Below, piece after piece: positions 53,589-64,000 of a DNA stretch of 64,000 nt. Every line of letters starts with the position of its first letter. Position 1 is the stretch's first letter. Under the pieces are notes generated by a model. It was not told the origin of the DNA and did no database searches. It worked only from the letters and a program-made list of their open reading frames with translations. The translations under genes and the position numbers were made by a program. This DNA comes from Peronospora farinosa (Eukaryota > Oomycota > Peronosporomycetes > Peronosporales > Peronosporaceae), in the NCBI GenBank assembly GCA_947646735.1, contig CANTFK010000983.1, positions 806,001 through 870,000 on the forward strand, given 5' to 3'.

Positions 53589-56500
53589 TCACCGCTTATG
53601 CTGACTGCGCCTCGGTCCGATACCACTTGCTTGGAGCAAGTACTTGACTTGCTTGGTCCCTAGTGCCTTGGTCAACATGTCTGCCAGCTGGTCCACCGTT
53701 GACTTGTACTTGACCACAATAATGTCTTGAGCCACATTCTCCCGGATAAAGTGGTGACGGATGTCGACGTGCTTGGTCCTGGCATTGTACAATCCTGAGT
53801 TACTTGCAAGTCCAATCGCACCTTGATTATCTTCATAGACCAAAGTCGCTCCCACTTGCTCATGACCGAGATCCTTAAGCATCGCGCGGACCCACAGTAC
53901 TTCCTGGGTACAAAAGCTTACAGCCATGTACTCCACCTCTGCCGAGCTCAATGCCACCATGCGCTGGTACTTGGACTTGAATACGACAGGTGCGCCACCA
54001 ATCATCATGACACCGAGCGTCGATCGCCGATGTTGCTTCCCCAGTCCGCGTCCGTGTATGCTGTTGCTTGAACCTCGCTTGCGCTGCCGTCTTAGATTAT
54101 GCCGTAGTCTCTTGTTGTTTTGAGATATCGAATAACAAGAATGGAAGCCTTCCAATGTTGCTGACCTCCGATTTTCAAGAAACGTGACAACTGTGTGATT
54201 GTATACGCCACATCAGGTCGCGTACATGTTGTGATGTACAACATACATCCAATCAACGACCTGTACGGCTTTAACTTCATTTATTCTTTTTCAGCGTCCG
54301 TCGCTGGTGATTGCATCTTTGACAGCTTCAATCCAGACTCGCATGGGTTGACCACTGCCTTGACTTCATCTTGGTTAAACCGGCAGACCACGTCATCGAT
54401 ATAGCGAGTCTGACGAATCCTCAGCGTACTGGCGTTGCGATCATTATTGATCTCCATACCGAGAATAAGCTTGACCTTGCCCAGCTCCTTCATCTTGAAC
54501 GAATGTTTCAGTGCTGTCTTGACTTCTTGGATCTCTCTACTGGTCTTGGCGGCGATGATCATGTCGTCGACGTAAAGACACACATAGACGAAGTTGCCAT
54601 TGTTGACCTTGACATAGACACTGATCTGCTCCACTGCTTCGAAAACCAATCTGCAGAAACACAGCATGGATAGTCTTTTTTCATGCACTCGCAGCTTGTT
54701 TGAGTCGTAGATTGCCTTGTCCAGCTTGCACATCATCTTTTCAGCATTTGTTATGCCATTAAATACTTCCATGTATACCTCTTCTTTGAGATTACTGTTC
54801 AGAAATGCCGTATCTGCACCCAGCTGTTTGGTCACGTATACCTTCACCACCACCACAGCCAGCACGACCTTGATCGAGTTCATGGTTGCTACGGGTGATT
54901 ACGTCTCAAAGAAGTCGACACCGAAATTCTGCTTAAACCCTTTTGCGACAAATCGGGCCTTGTACCGCACCACCTGTTCGTGCTCGTAGTGCTATTTAGC
55001 GAATACCCATCTACATCCGACCGTTCGGACGTTCTTCATCTTCGAGTCAAGCCTCCATGAACTGTTCTCCGAATGAGCTTTAAGCTCAGCGCTCATAGCC
55101 TTCACCCATTCCTTGATTCTTCGCTGTCCATGTCGTGTTGTTATGTCGTCGGTGCATTATCTGCATCATCAATATGTGCCGCATATGCTAGTACAGCTTC
55201 TGCAAGCAGGTTGTCTTTATCAATACGAGGTCGTTTGGGTGACGGCGAATAGAAAGGATTGTCATTGTCAGGATCATCTTCGCTATCCATCGTGTTCTCG
55301 TCAGCCATAATCAATCCATTCCTAAGAAGAAGAGATGGTTCTCTTGAACATCGAGATCGTTCCCGTTCGGGCCTGAAAAAAACATGTCGCCGTTTGCTGT
55401 TGACTCATGTACCGATGATATGTCGTTAATTCTCTTTCTGATGACATAGGCTCATGTCCATCTTCTTGCATCTCGACGTCTTCAAATGGGTACGCTGTTG
55501 ACTCCATTGGTTCATCCTACACAGGAGATTACTTCTCAGATTCAGCCTCTGAGCCACTTCGTCGATGTCCTTGATCATGTTGATGACTTCAGTCCTCCCC
55601 GTCATCGACGTGCTATAAATCCAATTCACCTCGCGTTCGTCGACTTTCACTGATCTTGACATCTTGACTTTATTCGGCTCCAGATCATAGACGCGATAGC
55701 CCTTCGTATTGTCCCCATAGCCAAGGAACATACACTTAAAGCTCTTTAACTCGATCTTGGTACGTTTAGCGTCTTCGACATGAGCATAACCCATTGATCT
55801 AAACACTCGCAAGTGATCCAGTCGAGGCTTCATCTTAAATCCTATCGCGTATGGAGTCGCGTCAGTGTGTGTGCTGTTTGTTGTCCGGTTGATAAAGTAC
55901 ACTGCCGTGCTAATTGTCTCTTCCCACCAGGAAGAAGATAAACCCTTGCAGTGCACCATGCTCCGTGCCTTCTTTATTATTGTTCGGTTCATCCGCTCAG
56001 CCACTCCATATTGCTGAGGGCTGTATGGCACAGTCTTCTGGCGCACAATACCGTTACGCTGACAAATTTCATCCATGACCTTGTTCACAAACTCAGTGCC
56101 ATTGTCAGAGCGTAGACACTTGATGCGCTCTCCCCATTGATTCTCGTACATGGTCTTAAAAGACTCAAACCTTCTCGCCACTTCGCTCTTCTACTCAAGG
56201 AAGTATGCCACAACGTACTTCGAGTAGTCGTAAGCACATACTTCGCGCCACCTTTTGATTTCGTCCTCTTCGGTCCCAGTACGTCTGTGTTCACATGTTC
56301 CAGAACACGGGACGTCTTCGATTGTGAATGAGATGGGAATTCCGTCACCTTTTGCTTGTCTTTCAAGCATACACTGCATAGCGCCTTCGTCTTGAAACTT
56401 ATAGTGGGAATAGTAGTCGTCACACTCTGCGTATTTGCCAGCGCGTCCTTGTTCAAGTGACCCATAAGAGCGTGCCAAAGATCATACTTGCTATCGACGT

Positions 56501-57674
56501 CCAGATAGCCACGTATTGCGCCGTTTCCTGCTGACATTCCAGCATGTAGACCTTGCCGACCTTCCTCTTCGAGGCGGTTACTAGGTTCTTATTCCAAAAG
56601 ATACATGATGTGCGCTCGAACTCAACATTGAGCCCGCGTTCTGTAAGCTTTCCGACCGATAGTACTCGTCGATCCAGGCCAGGAATGTGGAGGACGTCTT
56701 ACTTCCGATATGCGCTTACCGTCAATGCCCTGTTAAGCGCACCGACCCGGTTCCTACCACACGGATCTTCTCTCCATCCGCGGTGGCCACCTCAATGCTT
56801 GTCTCCATATTCTTGTAGTCGAACAAGTCTTCTCGGTACGGCGTCATGTGTGCCGTCGCACCACTGTCGATCAGCCAACCTGATGATCGACTCTCCCCAG
56901 AAGCGAAGACAGCGACCTAGTAATCTTTACCAGGCATCTTCATGTCCGGGCAGTCCCGCTTCATGTGACCAAACTTGTCACACTTGAAGCACCTGCCTTT
57001 GAACCCACTTCGCTTTTTCGAGACGTTGTCCTTGCGTCCAATGTTCCTTCCACCCTTGTCGAACCTTGCGTTCTTCAATTTGACCCCATGCGTTGTATCC
57101 TTTGGCGCGAGTTCCGTGGCTTCCTTCTTGTCCTGTCGCTCATACTCCTTGAGCAGCTTCTCCGTCACCTCAATAAGCGTGACGTCCTTGGCGTTCTCCA
57201 CGATCGACGCGATGATCTCGTACTCTGCAGGCAGACTGCTGAGAAAAAAACCGAGCTGTCACGCTTTGTCAATCGGCTCACTCAGAGACTGGATACCAAC
57301 AATGAGTTCATCGAACTTTTCCAGATGCTGGGTCATCGTCACGCCGTCGTCCACCTTAAATCATGAAGGTGGAGGGTCATCGTCACTACATTGTGCATGG
57401 TCGTGCGATTGTAGAACTCACGGAGCGTAATCCATGCCTGGACAGTCGTCGTTGCCGACCGAATATTAGTATAATTCTCCACCTCAATGCCTTAAGCAAT
57501 CAGTCACAGTGCGTTCATGTCGTTTATCACCCATGCCTCAATCATTTCAGCTTCAGGCTTGACCATCTGGATGGGCGCTGTCAGTCCCTTTCTCGCCAGT
57601 GTCATTCGCATGACGAACTCCCAGTGAAAGTAATTGTCGCTCTCGAGGATGACTTCAGCCTTCTTCGCAGACAT
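53589..57674 (-). pseudogene. copia-2 gag-pol, broken
   Basis: On the minus strand from 57674 (MSAKKAEVILESDNYFHW): gag with zinc knuckle CFKCDKFGHMKRDC (about 56950-57000), protease region (about 56850), GAG-pre-integrase (56300-56500, LWHALMGHLNKDAL), integrase core (55650-56181, CLRSDNGTEF; YSPQQYGVAERMNRTI), RT (54281-54883, LYVDDMIIAAKTS), then RNase H (53589-54155, SSAEVEYMAVS; YEDNQGAIGLASN). At least six frame breaks or stops separate these blocks, so no full polyprotein is made. Confidence 0.88.
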
Positions 57675-57718
57675 GGGAGCGGCGGGAGTTGTTCTTGAGC
57701 GTCTTGCGGCTAATAACC

Positions 57719-57920
57719 TGTTAAAGTGATTAAGGTAGAAGAAGGCAAATTGTGAAGTAAATATATTTGGTCCTTAGTTCACTACCTTGAGCTGCATCTA
57801 TCTCATCAGAGCTACGTTACTGACGTGTCCGTTAATAACGTCATGTCCTTTCAGGTATTGGCCTTTATCATATAATGCCATTCGCCGGTCCAACATGCAT
57901 TCAGCGGTGAAATACTAGCA
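57719..57920 (-). repeat. copia-2 5' LTR
   Basis: About 202 bp; edges TGTTAAAGTG (plus strand) and ATACTAGCA. The right edge is set by alignment to the other LTR and to Tc1-A sequence resuming after it. Confidence 0.8.
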
Positions 57921-58347
57921 AGCCCCATAAGTTGTTGATTGGATTTAAGTCCGCGAAATTCGCTGGCCAGTCGAGAACAGAAAAAGTTTAGTCCGCAAAC
58001 CACGCCTTCGTATACCGAGATGTGTGTATCGACGCGTTATCCTGCCAAAACCTCAGTCCATCACCACCCAGATCGTCCACAAAAGGCACGTGATAGTTTC
58101 CAGTGTACTTGTGTGCTTTTCGCTGTTGTGCTTCTTTTCTAAGATAGCCAACATGCCTGTCTTAGCACCTCCAAAGGCACCCCTTCCATGACGGAGCCAC
58201 CACCGGATTAACGAGTCGAAAATACCTGCTTTTCTTTCCTCAAGTCGTGCTAATAGCTTTGATATCCACCTGGTCCATCCAGATTGAGCCATTTATCATC
58301 AGTGATTGTAACGGGCCAATAATTACTCAAGTCTGTTAAGTATATGT
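57921..58347 (-). mobile_element. Tc1-B, right part, truncated by gypsy-2
   Basis: Nearly identical to about 51995-52422 of Tc1-A, including the minus-strand segment beginning MAQSGWTRWISKLL. It stops at 58347, where Tc1-A continues ATGCTTAACC but this copy switches to TGTAACGGGG of the gypsy-2 LTR. Confidence 0.88.
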
Positions 58348-58724
58348 GTAACGGGGCTAGAACGTACCGTCACTAGCTCACACGTGCGCTTGAGGAAGAC
58401 CCAAGCCCAAGCATTAGGTATTAAGGGAATTTAACTAATCTCTATTTTGTTTTAATTTGTACTAATTACGAAGATTTTTAAGTCGTAATAAATACGACAG
58501 TGTTCCCGCCTTTCGGGAACCACACATTTTCAGGTTAATTTATCATTGGTGTCTATTGGGTCTTAAGGCTCCAAAAATAAACCAATAATAAATTGCCACG
58601 CTGTGCCCGCTATTCGGGTACAGCATCTGCCTACACATGTTAATGTTTATTTTTTAATGCTATATATGCAATGTGGCCCATTACAGTAAAAGTCACGTGG
58701 ATGTAGCTCGAGCTACATAAATAA

Positions 58725-59060
58725 TGGTCTGGGGCTGCACCACCGCTGTAATGGACGCTGCAGCGAAGCAAGGATGTATGGCTGTAATGAAGTGTGTTTT
58801 ATAGTGTTTTTCCATGGAAGGCACGTCCGCTGTGATCACTAACGCGGCAGCAAAAGGTTTTTTGATGTGGTGAAATATCTAAACATGAATCTCATTTCGC
58901 CGCCACATAAACTATCAATATCGCAGACGCGGAGAACGGTCATCTGCCTGCTGTTGAGTATCTTTACAAGAACCGAGTAATAAATTGCAAAGCTGAAGCT
59001 ATCATCGTGCACAGAGAAATTGACATTTCGGTATAGTAATCTTGTTGCTAACGCGCGACG
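58725..59060 (+). pseudogene. Ankyrin-repeat gene fragment
   Basis: Three decayed ankyrin units are readable in changing frames: CTTAVMDAAAKQGCMAVMK (about 58738-58795), NAAAKGFFDVVKYLNMN (about 58840-58890) and DAENGHLPAVEYLYKNR (about 58920-58977). The pattern (AAxxGxxxVVxxLxxN) is that of the large oomycete ankyrin family. No start or end is seen. Confidence 0.6.
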
Positions 59061-60989
59061 AATGTCAACTTGCATTCGATGTGGAGAATCGCAAAGTCCT
59101 CGCTGAAAACATCATTGCTGTTAATTAAGCGCTACATTCTTTTTTATAGCTAGTAGTTCAACTGCTTGTGTTCGATCCGCAAATTTTGGATGGGTATTAA
59201 CTTTCTCATACAAGTCAAGCTCTGCAGAGTAATTTTGACAGTCATGCGCGTAATGAAGTGGAAGCGAAAAAAAGAAGACGTCTCAAGCATAAGAAATGTG
59301 GCAAAAAGTAACACCACGCAGCAAGAGGAGGAAACGCGGTTGCGTGACCTAGGCCATGAGTTGACTCGTACATTTAAACCGCTCAAGCTCGAGTATCGGC
59401 ATCGATATATCAAAAACTTGGAAGCTGTGCGGCATAGGGTTGCGACATAGTAAGAGCGGCATAGTCCAATGCGAGAGAGTTTGTAGGCATGCAAAGTTTG
59501 TAAATGAAAGTAGACAGTCACTATAAGGCTATTGATTTTATCGACAAGGTATTCACTAATAGTCTATGTCTGATTAAAGGGGGGGGGTGCATATATCTAA
59601 AATTGGGGGGGGTGCAAATATAGTTTTTGCTTCCGCGACGCCACTAGTGAGAAGTACCTCGGTTGTTGTGTGAAGTCGCCTAGGGGCTTACCAGATGCCT
59701 CGCTGCACGCGAAAAAAGACGGTCTTACCTCTTTCTCGTTAGTGCCCGAAGGTGTGTGCGTGTAGTGCGTTCGCCGATCCCAAACCTCGGCCCTTCAACA
59801 AACAGTCAACTTTCATTTCTTGATCCAGCATATACCCAGCATCGTTTTCCAACTTATACGTATATCCAGAATGTTGTTCACGACATCCAAATCATTTATC
59901 TCGAGCGACATCATGCTCCCGAAAAAACATTCGACGACATCGCTTAAGGTCCAGGTAGAATTAAGCATACGAAACATCTTGCTCTATACAATAACATCTT
60001 TCTCGATATCTGACGAATTGACAAATGTCTGTCGAATACTATCTAAAGGCCAAAAAGACCAACTTTGTGTGCAAGGGCTTACTTTAAAGGCTCTTGGCTT
60101 GCTTCAGGCCGTATAGCAACCTTATTGAACAGTGTCGACGACTTATTGGTCACCGGAATCTCTATCGATGTCGTCAAATGTTTTTTGCGAAGTCCTATAA
60201 ATTATGCGTTAACTGTAAAAATCAACCAGGGGACTTAATCAAGATCAAAAGCTGAAGCAACGCGGACTTTGCCGCGGACAAATTGGACCGAAATTCGATG
60301 TCAGAGTGTGTGCTATCGTGGGCATGCAAAAGGCAGGCAGGATCGCTTGGCATCATCGAGGCGGAGGTAATTACTGCGTCAAAAGTTGGTCGTAAGTTTT
60401 AAGGCTCAATAAACTGTTTGGCGAGCTGGACATGAAGGTTGTTAATTAATGCTCTTGTAGACAATCAAGCCACGATCTAGCTACTGGAATGCGAGAAGAG
60501 TTTTCAAGCGCGAAGCAAGTCGACATTCGTTCCAAGTCTAACTGCCACTACGCTTAAGCTAAGGTTGTGCAAAAGATTTTTGTCAAGTCTAGTAATGTGT
60601 TTGCGTATCCGTTGACAAAGGCAATACCTGTGGCAGCCTGCGCGTTATGTTCAAGTTGAAGGCCATGCAGGATGACGTCAAAGTGAATTGTGAGAAAATA
60701 TTGCTTCTTACAGGCTGTCAAGGTTTTGAGGTTTCAGTGGAAGACCCTTGACAGGTACTTACCTAATTAGCTATTTTACGATAACTTGACATATCAGACG
60801 AGAGATACGGTCGCTGCGTGGTACCATCATAAGATGGTGGACGGAGCGGATGAACACCATATGCATCTTGACATTGTAGACGGGCACTTCTACGAAGTTT
60901 CCTCGTACTACGAGCACACACCTTATGCACAAGCGAGGAAGCGGTTACACCGTCTTACCTTCGCGTGCGAGGGTGGTTATGTGGTTGGT

Positions 60990-61294
60990 CGACTGCTTAA
61001 GCAGTCGTACCACCAGTTGCCTCTCGCTTAAGCGAGAGTGCAACGAACTTCTTAACACGAAAGCACCGACGTCACGCAGAATCTTTCAACTTCTCGTGCG
61101 TGGTGCGTATGTCTAAGTAAATTCAAGACTGAGCTATATTTAATTAATTATAACTAAATATATATTTAACTACTGATTGGCTATATATATATGTTTATAT
61201 ATATAGATCGGATACGCGACTCTTTAGAAGCGTATCCTGTCGCATGATCTTAAATCTAGATTTAAGATCGCAACTGACGTCCTTCTGAGACGTC
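60990..61294. repeat. Array of perfect palindromes in gypsy-2 LTR
   Basis: Hairpin-forming units: CGACTGCTTAAGCAGTCG (60990-61007), CTCTCGCTTAAGCGAGAG (61021-61038), GGATACGC/GCGTATCC (61210-61217 and 61230-61237), a perfect 24-bp palindrome centred on CTAG (61246-61269, arm GATCTTAAATCT), and GACGTC-7 nt-GACGTC (61276-61294). Further LTR hairpins are GTTCCCG/CGGGAAC (58502-58520) and GCTGTGCCCG/CGGGTACAGC (58600-58624). Confidence 0.85.
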
Positions 61295-61586
61295 GTGATG
61301 CCTAGCTTCAACTAGCGTCATCCCTTCCCATGTGAATCCATAAATGGATATCACATTCACGAGGGTGGATCACATTTGTGTATCGCACCCAAGTGACAGG
61401 TCAAAAGTAATCATGGATACTTTTAGACCAAACATTAAGTATATTACTTAATTTTTACGTGTAACTAAATGCCCTGTTACACCATCCCCCGTTTTAGAAC
61501 GATGTTTACATTTTGTAAAACATCGCCTAGGAGACAGAGAGACTACGAGCCGTTATAAACGCGCCGCTTTAGTCTACTCAATTCTC

Positions 61587-62725
61587 ATGCCACCGAAACG
61601 TGGTAAGGCTGATGGGTCGCCTGCAGAGGCGCCCATGCAGTCCAGCACTAAGCGCACGCGCCGCGATTTATCGCAGCCGTCGCAAAGTGCGTCAGGCACT
61701 GGGGTGAATCTTCTATCTCACGATAATGTGGATGAAGATCCATCTCTCATTGTAGACTACAATGATACTACACCACTGCCATCATCCCAAAGTGGAGATG
61801 AGCAAAGCGCATTGATGGGACATATGTCCCCATCATTTGAGGCACCCGTCCTTGAGGAAGCATCTATGCTTCCTACAAGCGAAGGTAAAGCCTCGTCGCC
61901 TGCGCCTACGAGCGCAGCGACTAAGAATGAGCACGCTACTTCGAAAGGAGTAGTCGCGACTCAGTCAGATGTAACTTCTCAAGCTGATGTCTTGACAATC
62001 CATAATGGAGAGTCAGACTCAGGTGAGTGTGAGCTTAAAGCTCCACCGAGTACACCTGTGGCCTCACTAGCCCGCCGTCGCGAGGGCGTGGTGGCTTGCC
62101 ACCAATGCCACCTCCATCTGAGTGGATGAACTCGGATGGGTCTAGCGCAGCGATTTTGCAGCGTGACACTATAGACGCTTATAAATTTTATAGCGTCTTT
62201 CCTTTGTGGAAAAAGCAGGGCAAAGCACTTGGTCGTGCTTTCCCAATTCTAGTCGTGCTGCGTTCTGACGAAACAGCCGACGACTATGAAGCTGAACTTC
62301 GGCGCCGTGTTACCTTGCATGAAGATGCAACTAAACAGCGGTCGCAGCGAATCATCTTCGCCATGAAGCGTGCGCATGAATTAATGGGTGGTAAGCGACC
62401 CCCAATTGATTCTCGCCACGCTTCTTCTGCTAGTTCTTCCGGACCTAGCAAAAAGAAGACAGCTGGTGCTGCTTCACATAAGCAGCCACCAGCCCAGGCA
62501 CGTCAACGCGCAAAGCGTCCACAGGCTCCCACGAATCAAAGCTCGTTGGGTAACCCTTCCACTGGACAAGGATTTGGAGCTTTCGCTTCACAAACCGGTG
62601 GGCCAACAGCCTTCCAACAAGGAAGCGCGTGTTCCCTTCTGCGTCTACCAACACAGGTGGCGCCCGATAGGAGTGGCGATCCTACTCGCGGCTGCCTACC
62701 CTGCTGCTGTTCAGTCGCAGGCTGA
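61587..62725 (+). pseudogene. gypsy-2 antisense ORF (unknown protein), one frameshift
   Basis: Two overlapping frames, 61587-62129 (MPPKRGKADGSPAEAP...) and 62096-62725 (ILQRDTIDAYKFYSVFPLWKKQGKALGRAF...), read as one protein of about 370 residues with a single frameshift near 62100. It has a Ser/Thr/Glu-rich first half, then a compact Lys/Trp-containing region (about 180-290) and a basic low-complexity end (PPAQARQRAKRPQAP). No family is recognised; it could be a displaced gag-like or accessory protein. It is convergent with pol and overlaps the chromodomain frame at 62445-62654. Homologous to 22333-23369. Confidence 0.6.
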
Positions 62726-63998
62726 GTCCGCTGCGCTGAAGAGGCAGGTGACAGATCTCGAGAGTCAAGTCTCGCGACTGACCTCGGATCTGCGCGATGT
62801 GAGGGCGAGGGACCGTCAGGGGTATGACCGCCTGAAGACCCGTTTGGACATTTTAGAGTGACTGGTGATGAGAGACCCGCGTCAAGCGCGGAGTCCTCCT
62901 CTATCGCCGAGTCCTCTATCTCCTCGTTCGTATACGGGGAGCCTCTCGGCTTCCTCGTCGCCTGATCGGTCGCGACGCTCGACTCACAGTCGGCGTCACC
63001 ATCGGTCTCGTTAGACCGATGCGGATATGTGATCTCTTCTGGATCAACATACCGTTTCAGACGACCCACGTAAAATACGGGGTGCGTCTTCATATAAGGT
63101 GGGAGAGTGAGCCTATAATTTAGGTCTCCAACTTCTTCAACCACTGTAAAGGGCCCAATGAATCGGGGCAATAGCTTAGTAGTACCACCAGGTAGTACAG
63201 AGATTGCATGTTTAGGTAGGGTAGCAGTACTTAATAGCACTTTGTCCCCCACACTAAAGTGTTCATTGTTTTTGCGACCATGCTGGTCTGCATATTGTTT
63301 TTGCTTGCCCTGTGCGCTTGCCATCGCGTCACGGACTTTACGTGTGATGACTAATCGCTCATTCACAAAGCGCTGAGCTTCGCTCACGCTTGTAGCATCC
63401 AGCTCGCCGATGACGCCTCCAAGAGGTCGTTCATGGGTCGACGCTGTTGACAACACTATAGTGTCATCATCAAGGAGCACTGGCATTTCTTGCCGTGCCT
63501 CCTTGTGACACCTATAGGTGACGTGACCACTGCTAAATTAGCAGTGTCACTAGGGCAACCTTGGCCCTTTTTGGCATTCCCACCGAGCGAAGTAAGATAC
63601 CCTCCCCCACTAAGACTCGGGCTGCGTACAAACGAGACTGGCGTTCGAGGATGACGCAGTCCGTTAATGTAAAACGGTGTTTCACCCGTACTGGCGTGAG
63701 CACTGTTATTAATAGCGAGCTCCACGAATGGCAATTGCTTGCTCCATTCTTGGGAGTCGCTATTGTAAGCAACACATCCGCCACGACTCTCTGTTTGGCC
63801 ATCGGTCTGGGGATGATCAGCGGTGGACATGTGGAGCTTGCTACCCAGCAGCTCAAACACATGTCGCCAAAACCCCGACGTAAAACGCGGATCCCGGTCC
63901 GATACTATGGACTCGGGCATCCCGTGTGGTCGATACACGTGATCCAGAAACAAGAGGGCAGCCTCTTTTCCTGAGATCTTGGTGCTACATGGTGCCAA
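62445..63998 (-). pseudogene. gypsy-2 pol 3' part: integrase and chromodomain, frameshifted
   Basis: 63456-63998: integrase core (VSDRDPRFTSGFWRHVFELLG; ADHPQTDGQTE with the catalytic Asp and Glu). 62536-63486: linker and C-terminal integrase (RLVITRKVRDAMASAQGKQ; LLPRFIGPFTVVEEVGDLNYRL). 62445-62654: chromodomain (LVQWKGYPTSFDSWEPVDAL). Two frame changes (near 63470 and near 62650) split these, so the copy is probably inactive. A chromodomain at the end of integrase is the mark of chromoviruses and guides insertion to heterochromatin. Confidence 0.85.
63509..63567. repeat. Hairpin cluster in gypsy-2 pol
   Basis: CACCTATAGGTG (63509-63520), CACTGCTAAATTAGCAGTG (63528-63546) and GGGCAACCTTGGCCC (about 63553-63567) lie in the linker between the integrase core and its C-terminal part, in the same order (reversed strand) as at 21061-21121. 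Confidence 0.8.
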
Positions 63999-64000
63999 AT

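Larger units (their letters stand above)
53362..57920 (-). mobile_element. Ty1/copia retrotransposon inserted in Tc1-B (copia-2)
   Basis: LTRs at 53362-53581 and 57719-57920 flank minus-strand gag-pol. A purine tract (GGTGAGTGGGAG) directly precedes the 3' LTR start TGTTAATATT. Tc1-A, which is uninterrupted at this place, proves the insertion point. A short AAGC is shared by both flanks. It is better preserved than copia-1 but still carries stops and frameshifts, so it is younger and probably inactive. Confidence 0.9.
58348..61481 (-). repeat. gypsy-2 3' LTR, unusually long (about 3.1 kb)
   Basis: The outer edge TGTAACGGGGC (58348) and inner edge GCCCTGTTACA (61481) form the inverted ends TGTAACRGGGC; both edges have independent support (Tc1-A comparison and polypurine tract). 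Inside are an ankyrin-type gene fragment, two poly-G tracts (59579-59588 and 59605-59612), an ORF of no known family (60786-61031) and many hairpins. A later insertion within a shorter LTR is an alternative. Confidence 0.55.
58348..64000 (-). mobile_element. Ty3/gypsy chromovirus inserted in Tc1-B (gypsy-2), runs off window
   Basis: Minus strand, from the window end: integrase core, integrase C-terminal part, chromodomain, then (opposite strand) an extra ORF, polypurine tract (61482-61495, AAAACGGGGGATGG on the minus strand) and 3' LTR. The left edge is proven by comparison with Tc1-A. The RT half and 5' LTR lie beyond 64000. Confidence 0.85.

Noticed and set aside
60786..61031. 81-codon plus-strand frame
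   Set aside because: It lies inside the gypsy-2 LTR and its C-terminal codons are made of the palindromes; no homology recognised.
1..64000. Secreted RXLR or Crinkler effectors
   Set aside because: No frame with a signal peptide followed by an RXLR-EER or LFLAK motif was seen.

Overview
The window looks like nuclear DNA of an oomycete, most likely the Phytophthora/downy-mildew lineage (inference). The evidence is a dense gene map with many short introns (about 50-107 nt, donors very often GTACGT), oomycete-type initiator motifs (TCATTYY) just upstream of start codons, compact divergent promoters, and the resident LTR retrotransposons. No rRNA, tRNA or CRISPR array was recognised.

Layout. 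1-14.8 kb is gene-rich: dynactin p150 (cut by the window edge), an unknown protein, a COPI-associated membrane protein, CMC4, an unknown multi-pass membrane protein, frataxin, an SNF5 protein fused to an HMG box, a small HTH-like protein, a membrane-anchored cyclophilin and an AFG2/SPATA5L1-type double AAA ATPase. 15.2-24.0 kb is repeat DNA: a decayed Ty1/copia element and an internally deleted Ty3/gypsy chromovirus. 24.4-51.6 kb is gene-rich again: NDUFB2-like subunit, MIS12, a small basic mitochondrial-type protein, D-aminoacyl-tRNA deacylase, a NadD-type adenylyltransferase, a METTL21-type methyltransferase, a lamin-tail/multi-TM protein, UEV/MMS2, an apparently organellar DNA topoisomerase II, a pogo/CENP-B-like protein with a broken catalytic triad, a zinc-finger pseudogene, a small inner-membrane-type protein, FANCI, ubiquilin and a Cys-rich protein. 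51.7-64 kb is a nest of transposons: two Tc1/mariner copies, the second interrupted by a copia element and then by a large gypsy element that runs off the window.

Functional themes. Several genes serve mitochondria (frataxin, CMC4, NDUFB2, DTD, the mitochondrial-type small proteins, TOP2 with a presequence-like N-terminus). Others serve genome maintenance and chromosome segregation (FANCI, UEV/MMS2, TOP2, MIS12, SNF5) or ubiquitin/AAA quality control (ubiquilin, AFG2B). These look like ordinary neighbours, not an operon-like system.

Most notable: a gypsy family in which an open reading frame lies antisense to, and overlaps, the pol chromodomain in both copies; arrays of perfect palindromes in that family; an SNF5-HMG fusion; and a likely domesticated transposase. 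Exon structures were worked out by hand from reading frame, GT-AG sites and branch-like motifs, and have not been tested against transcripts.
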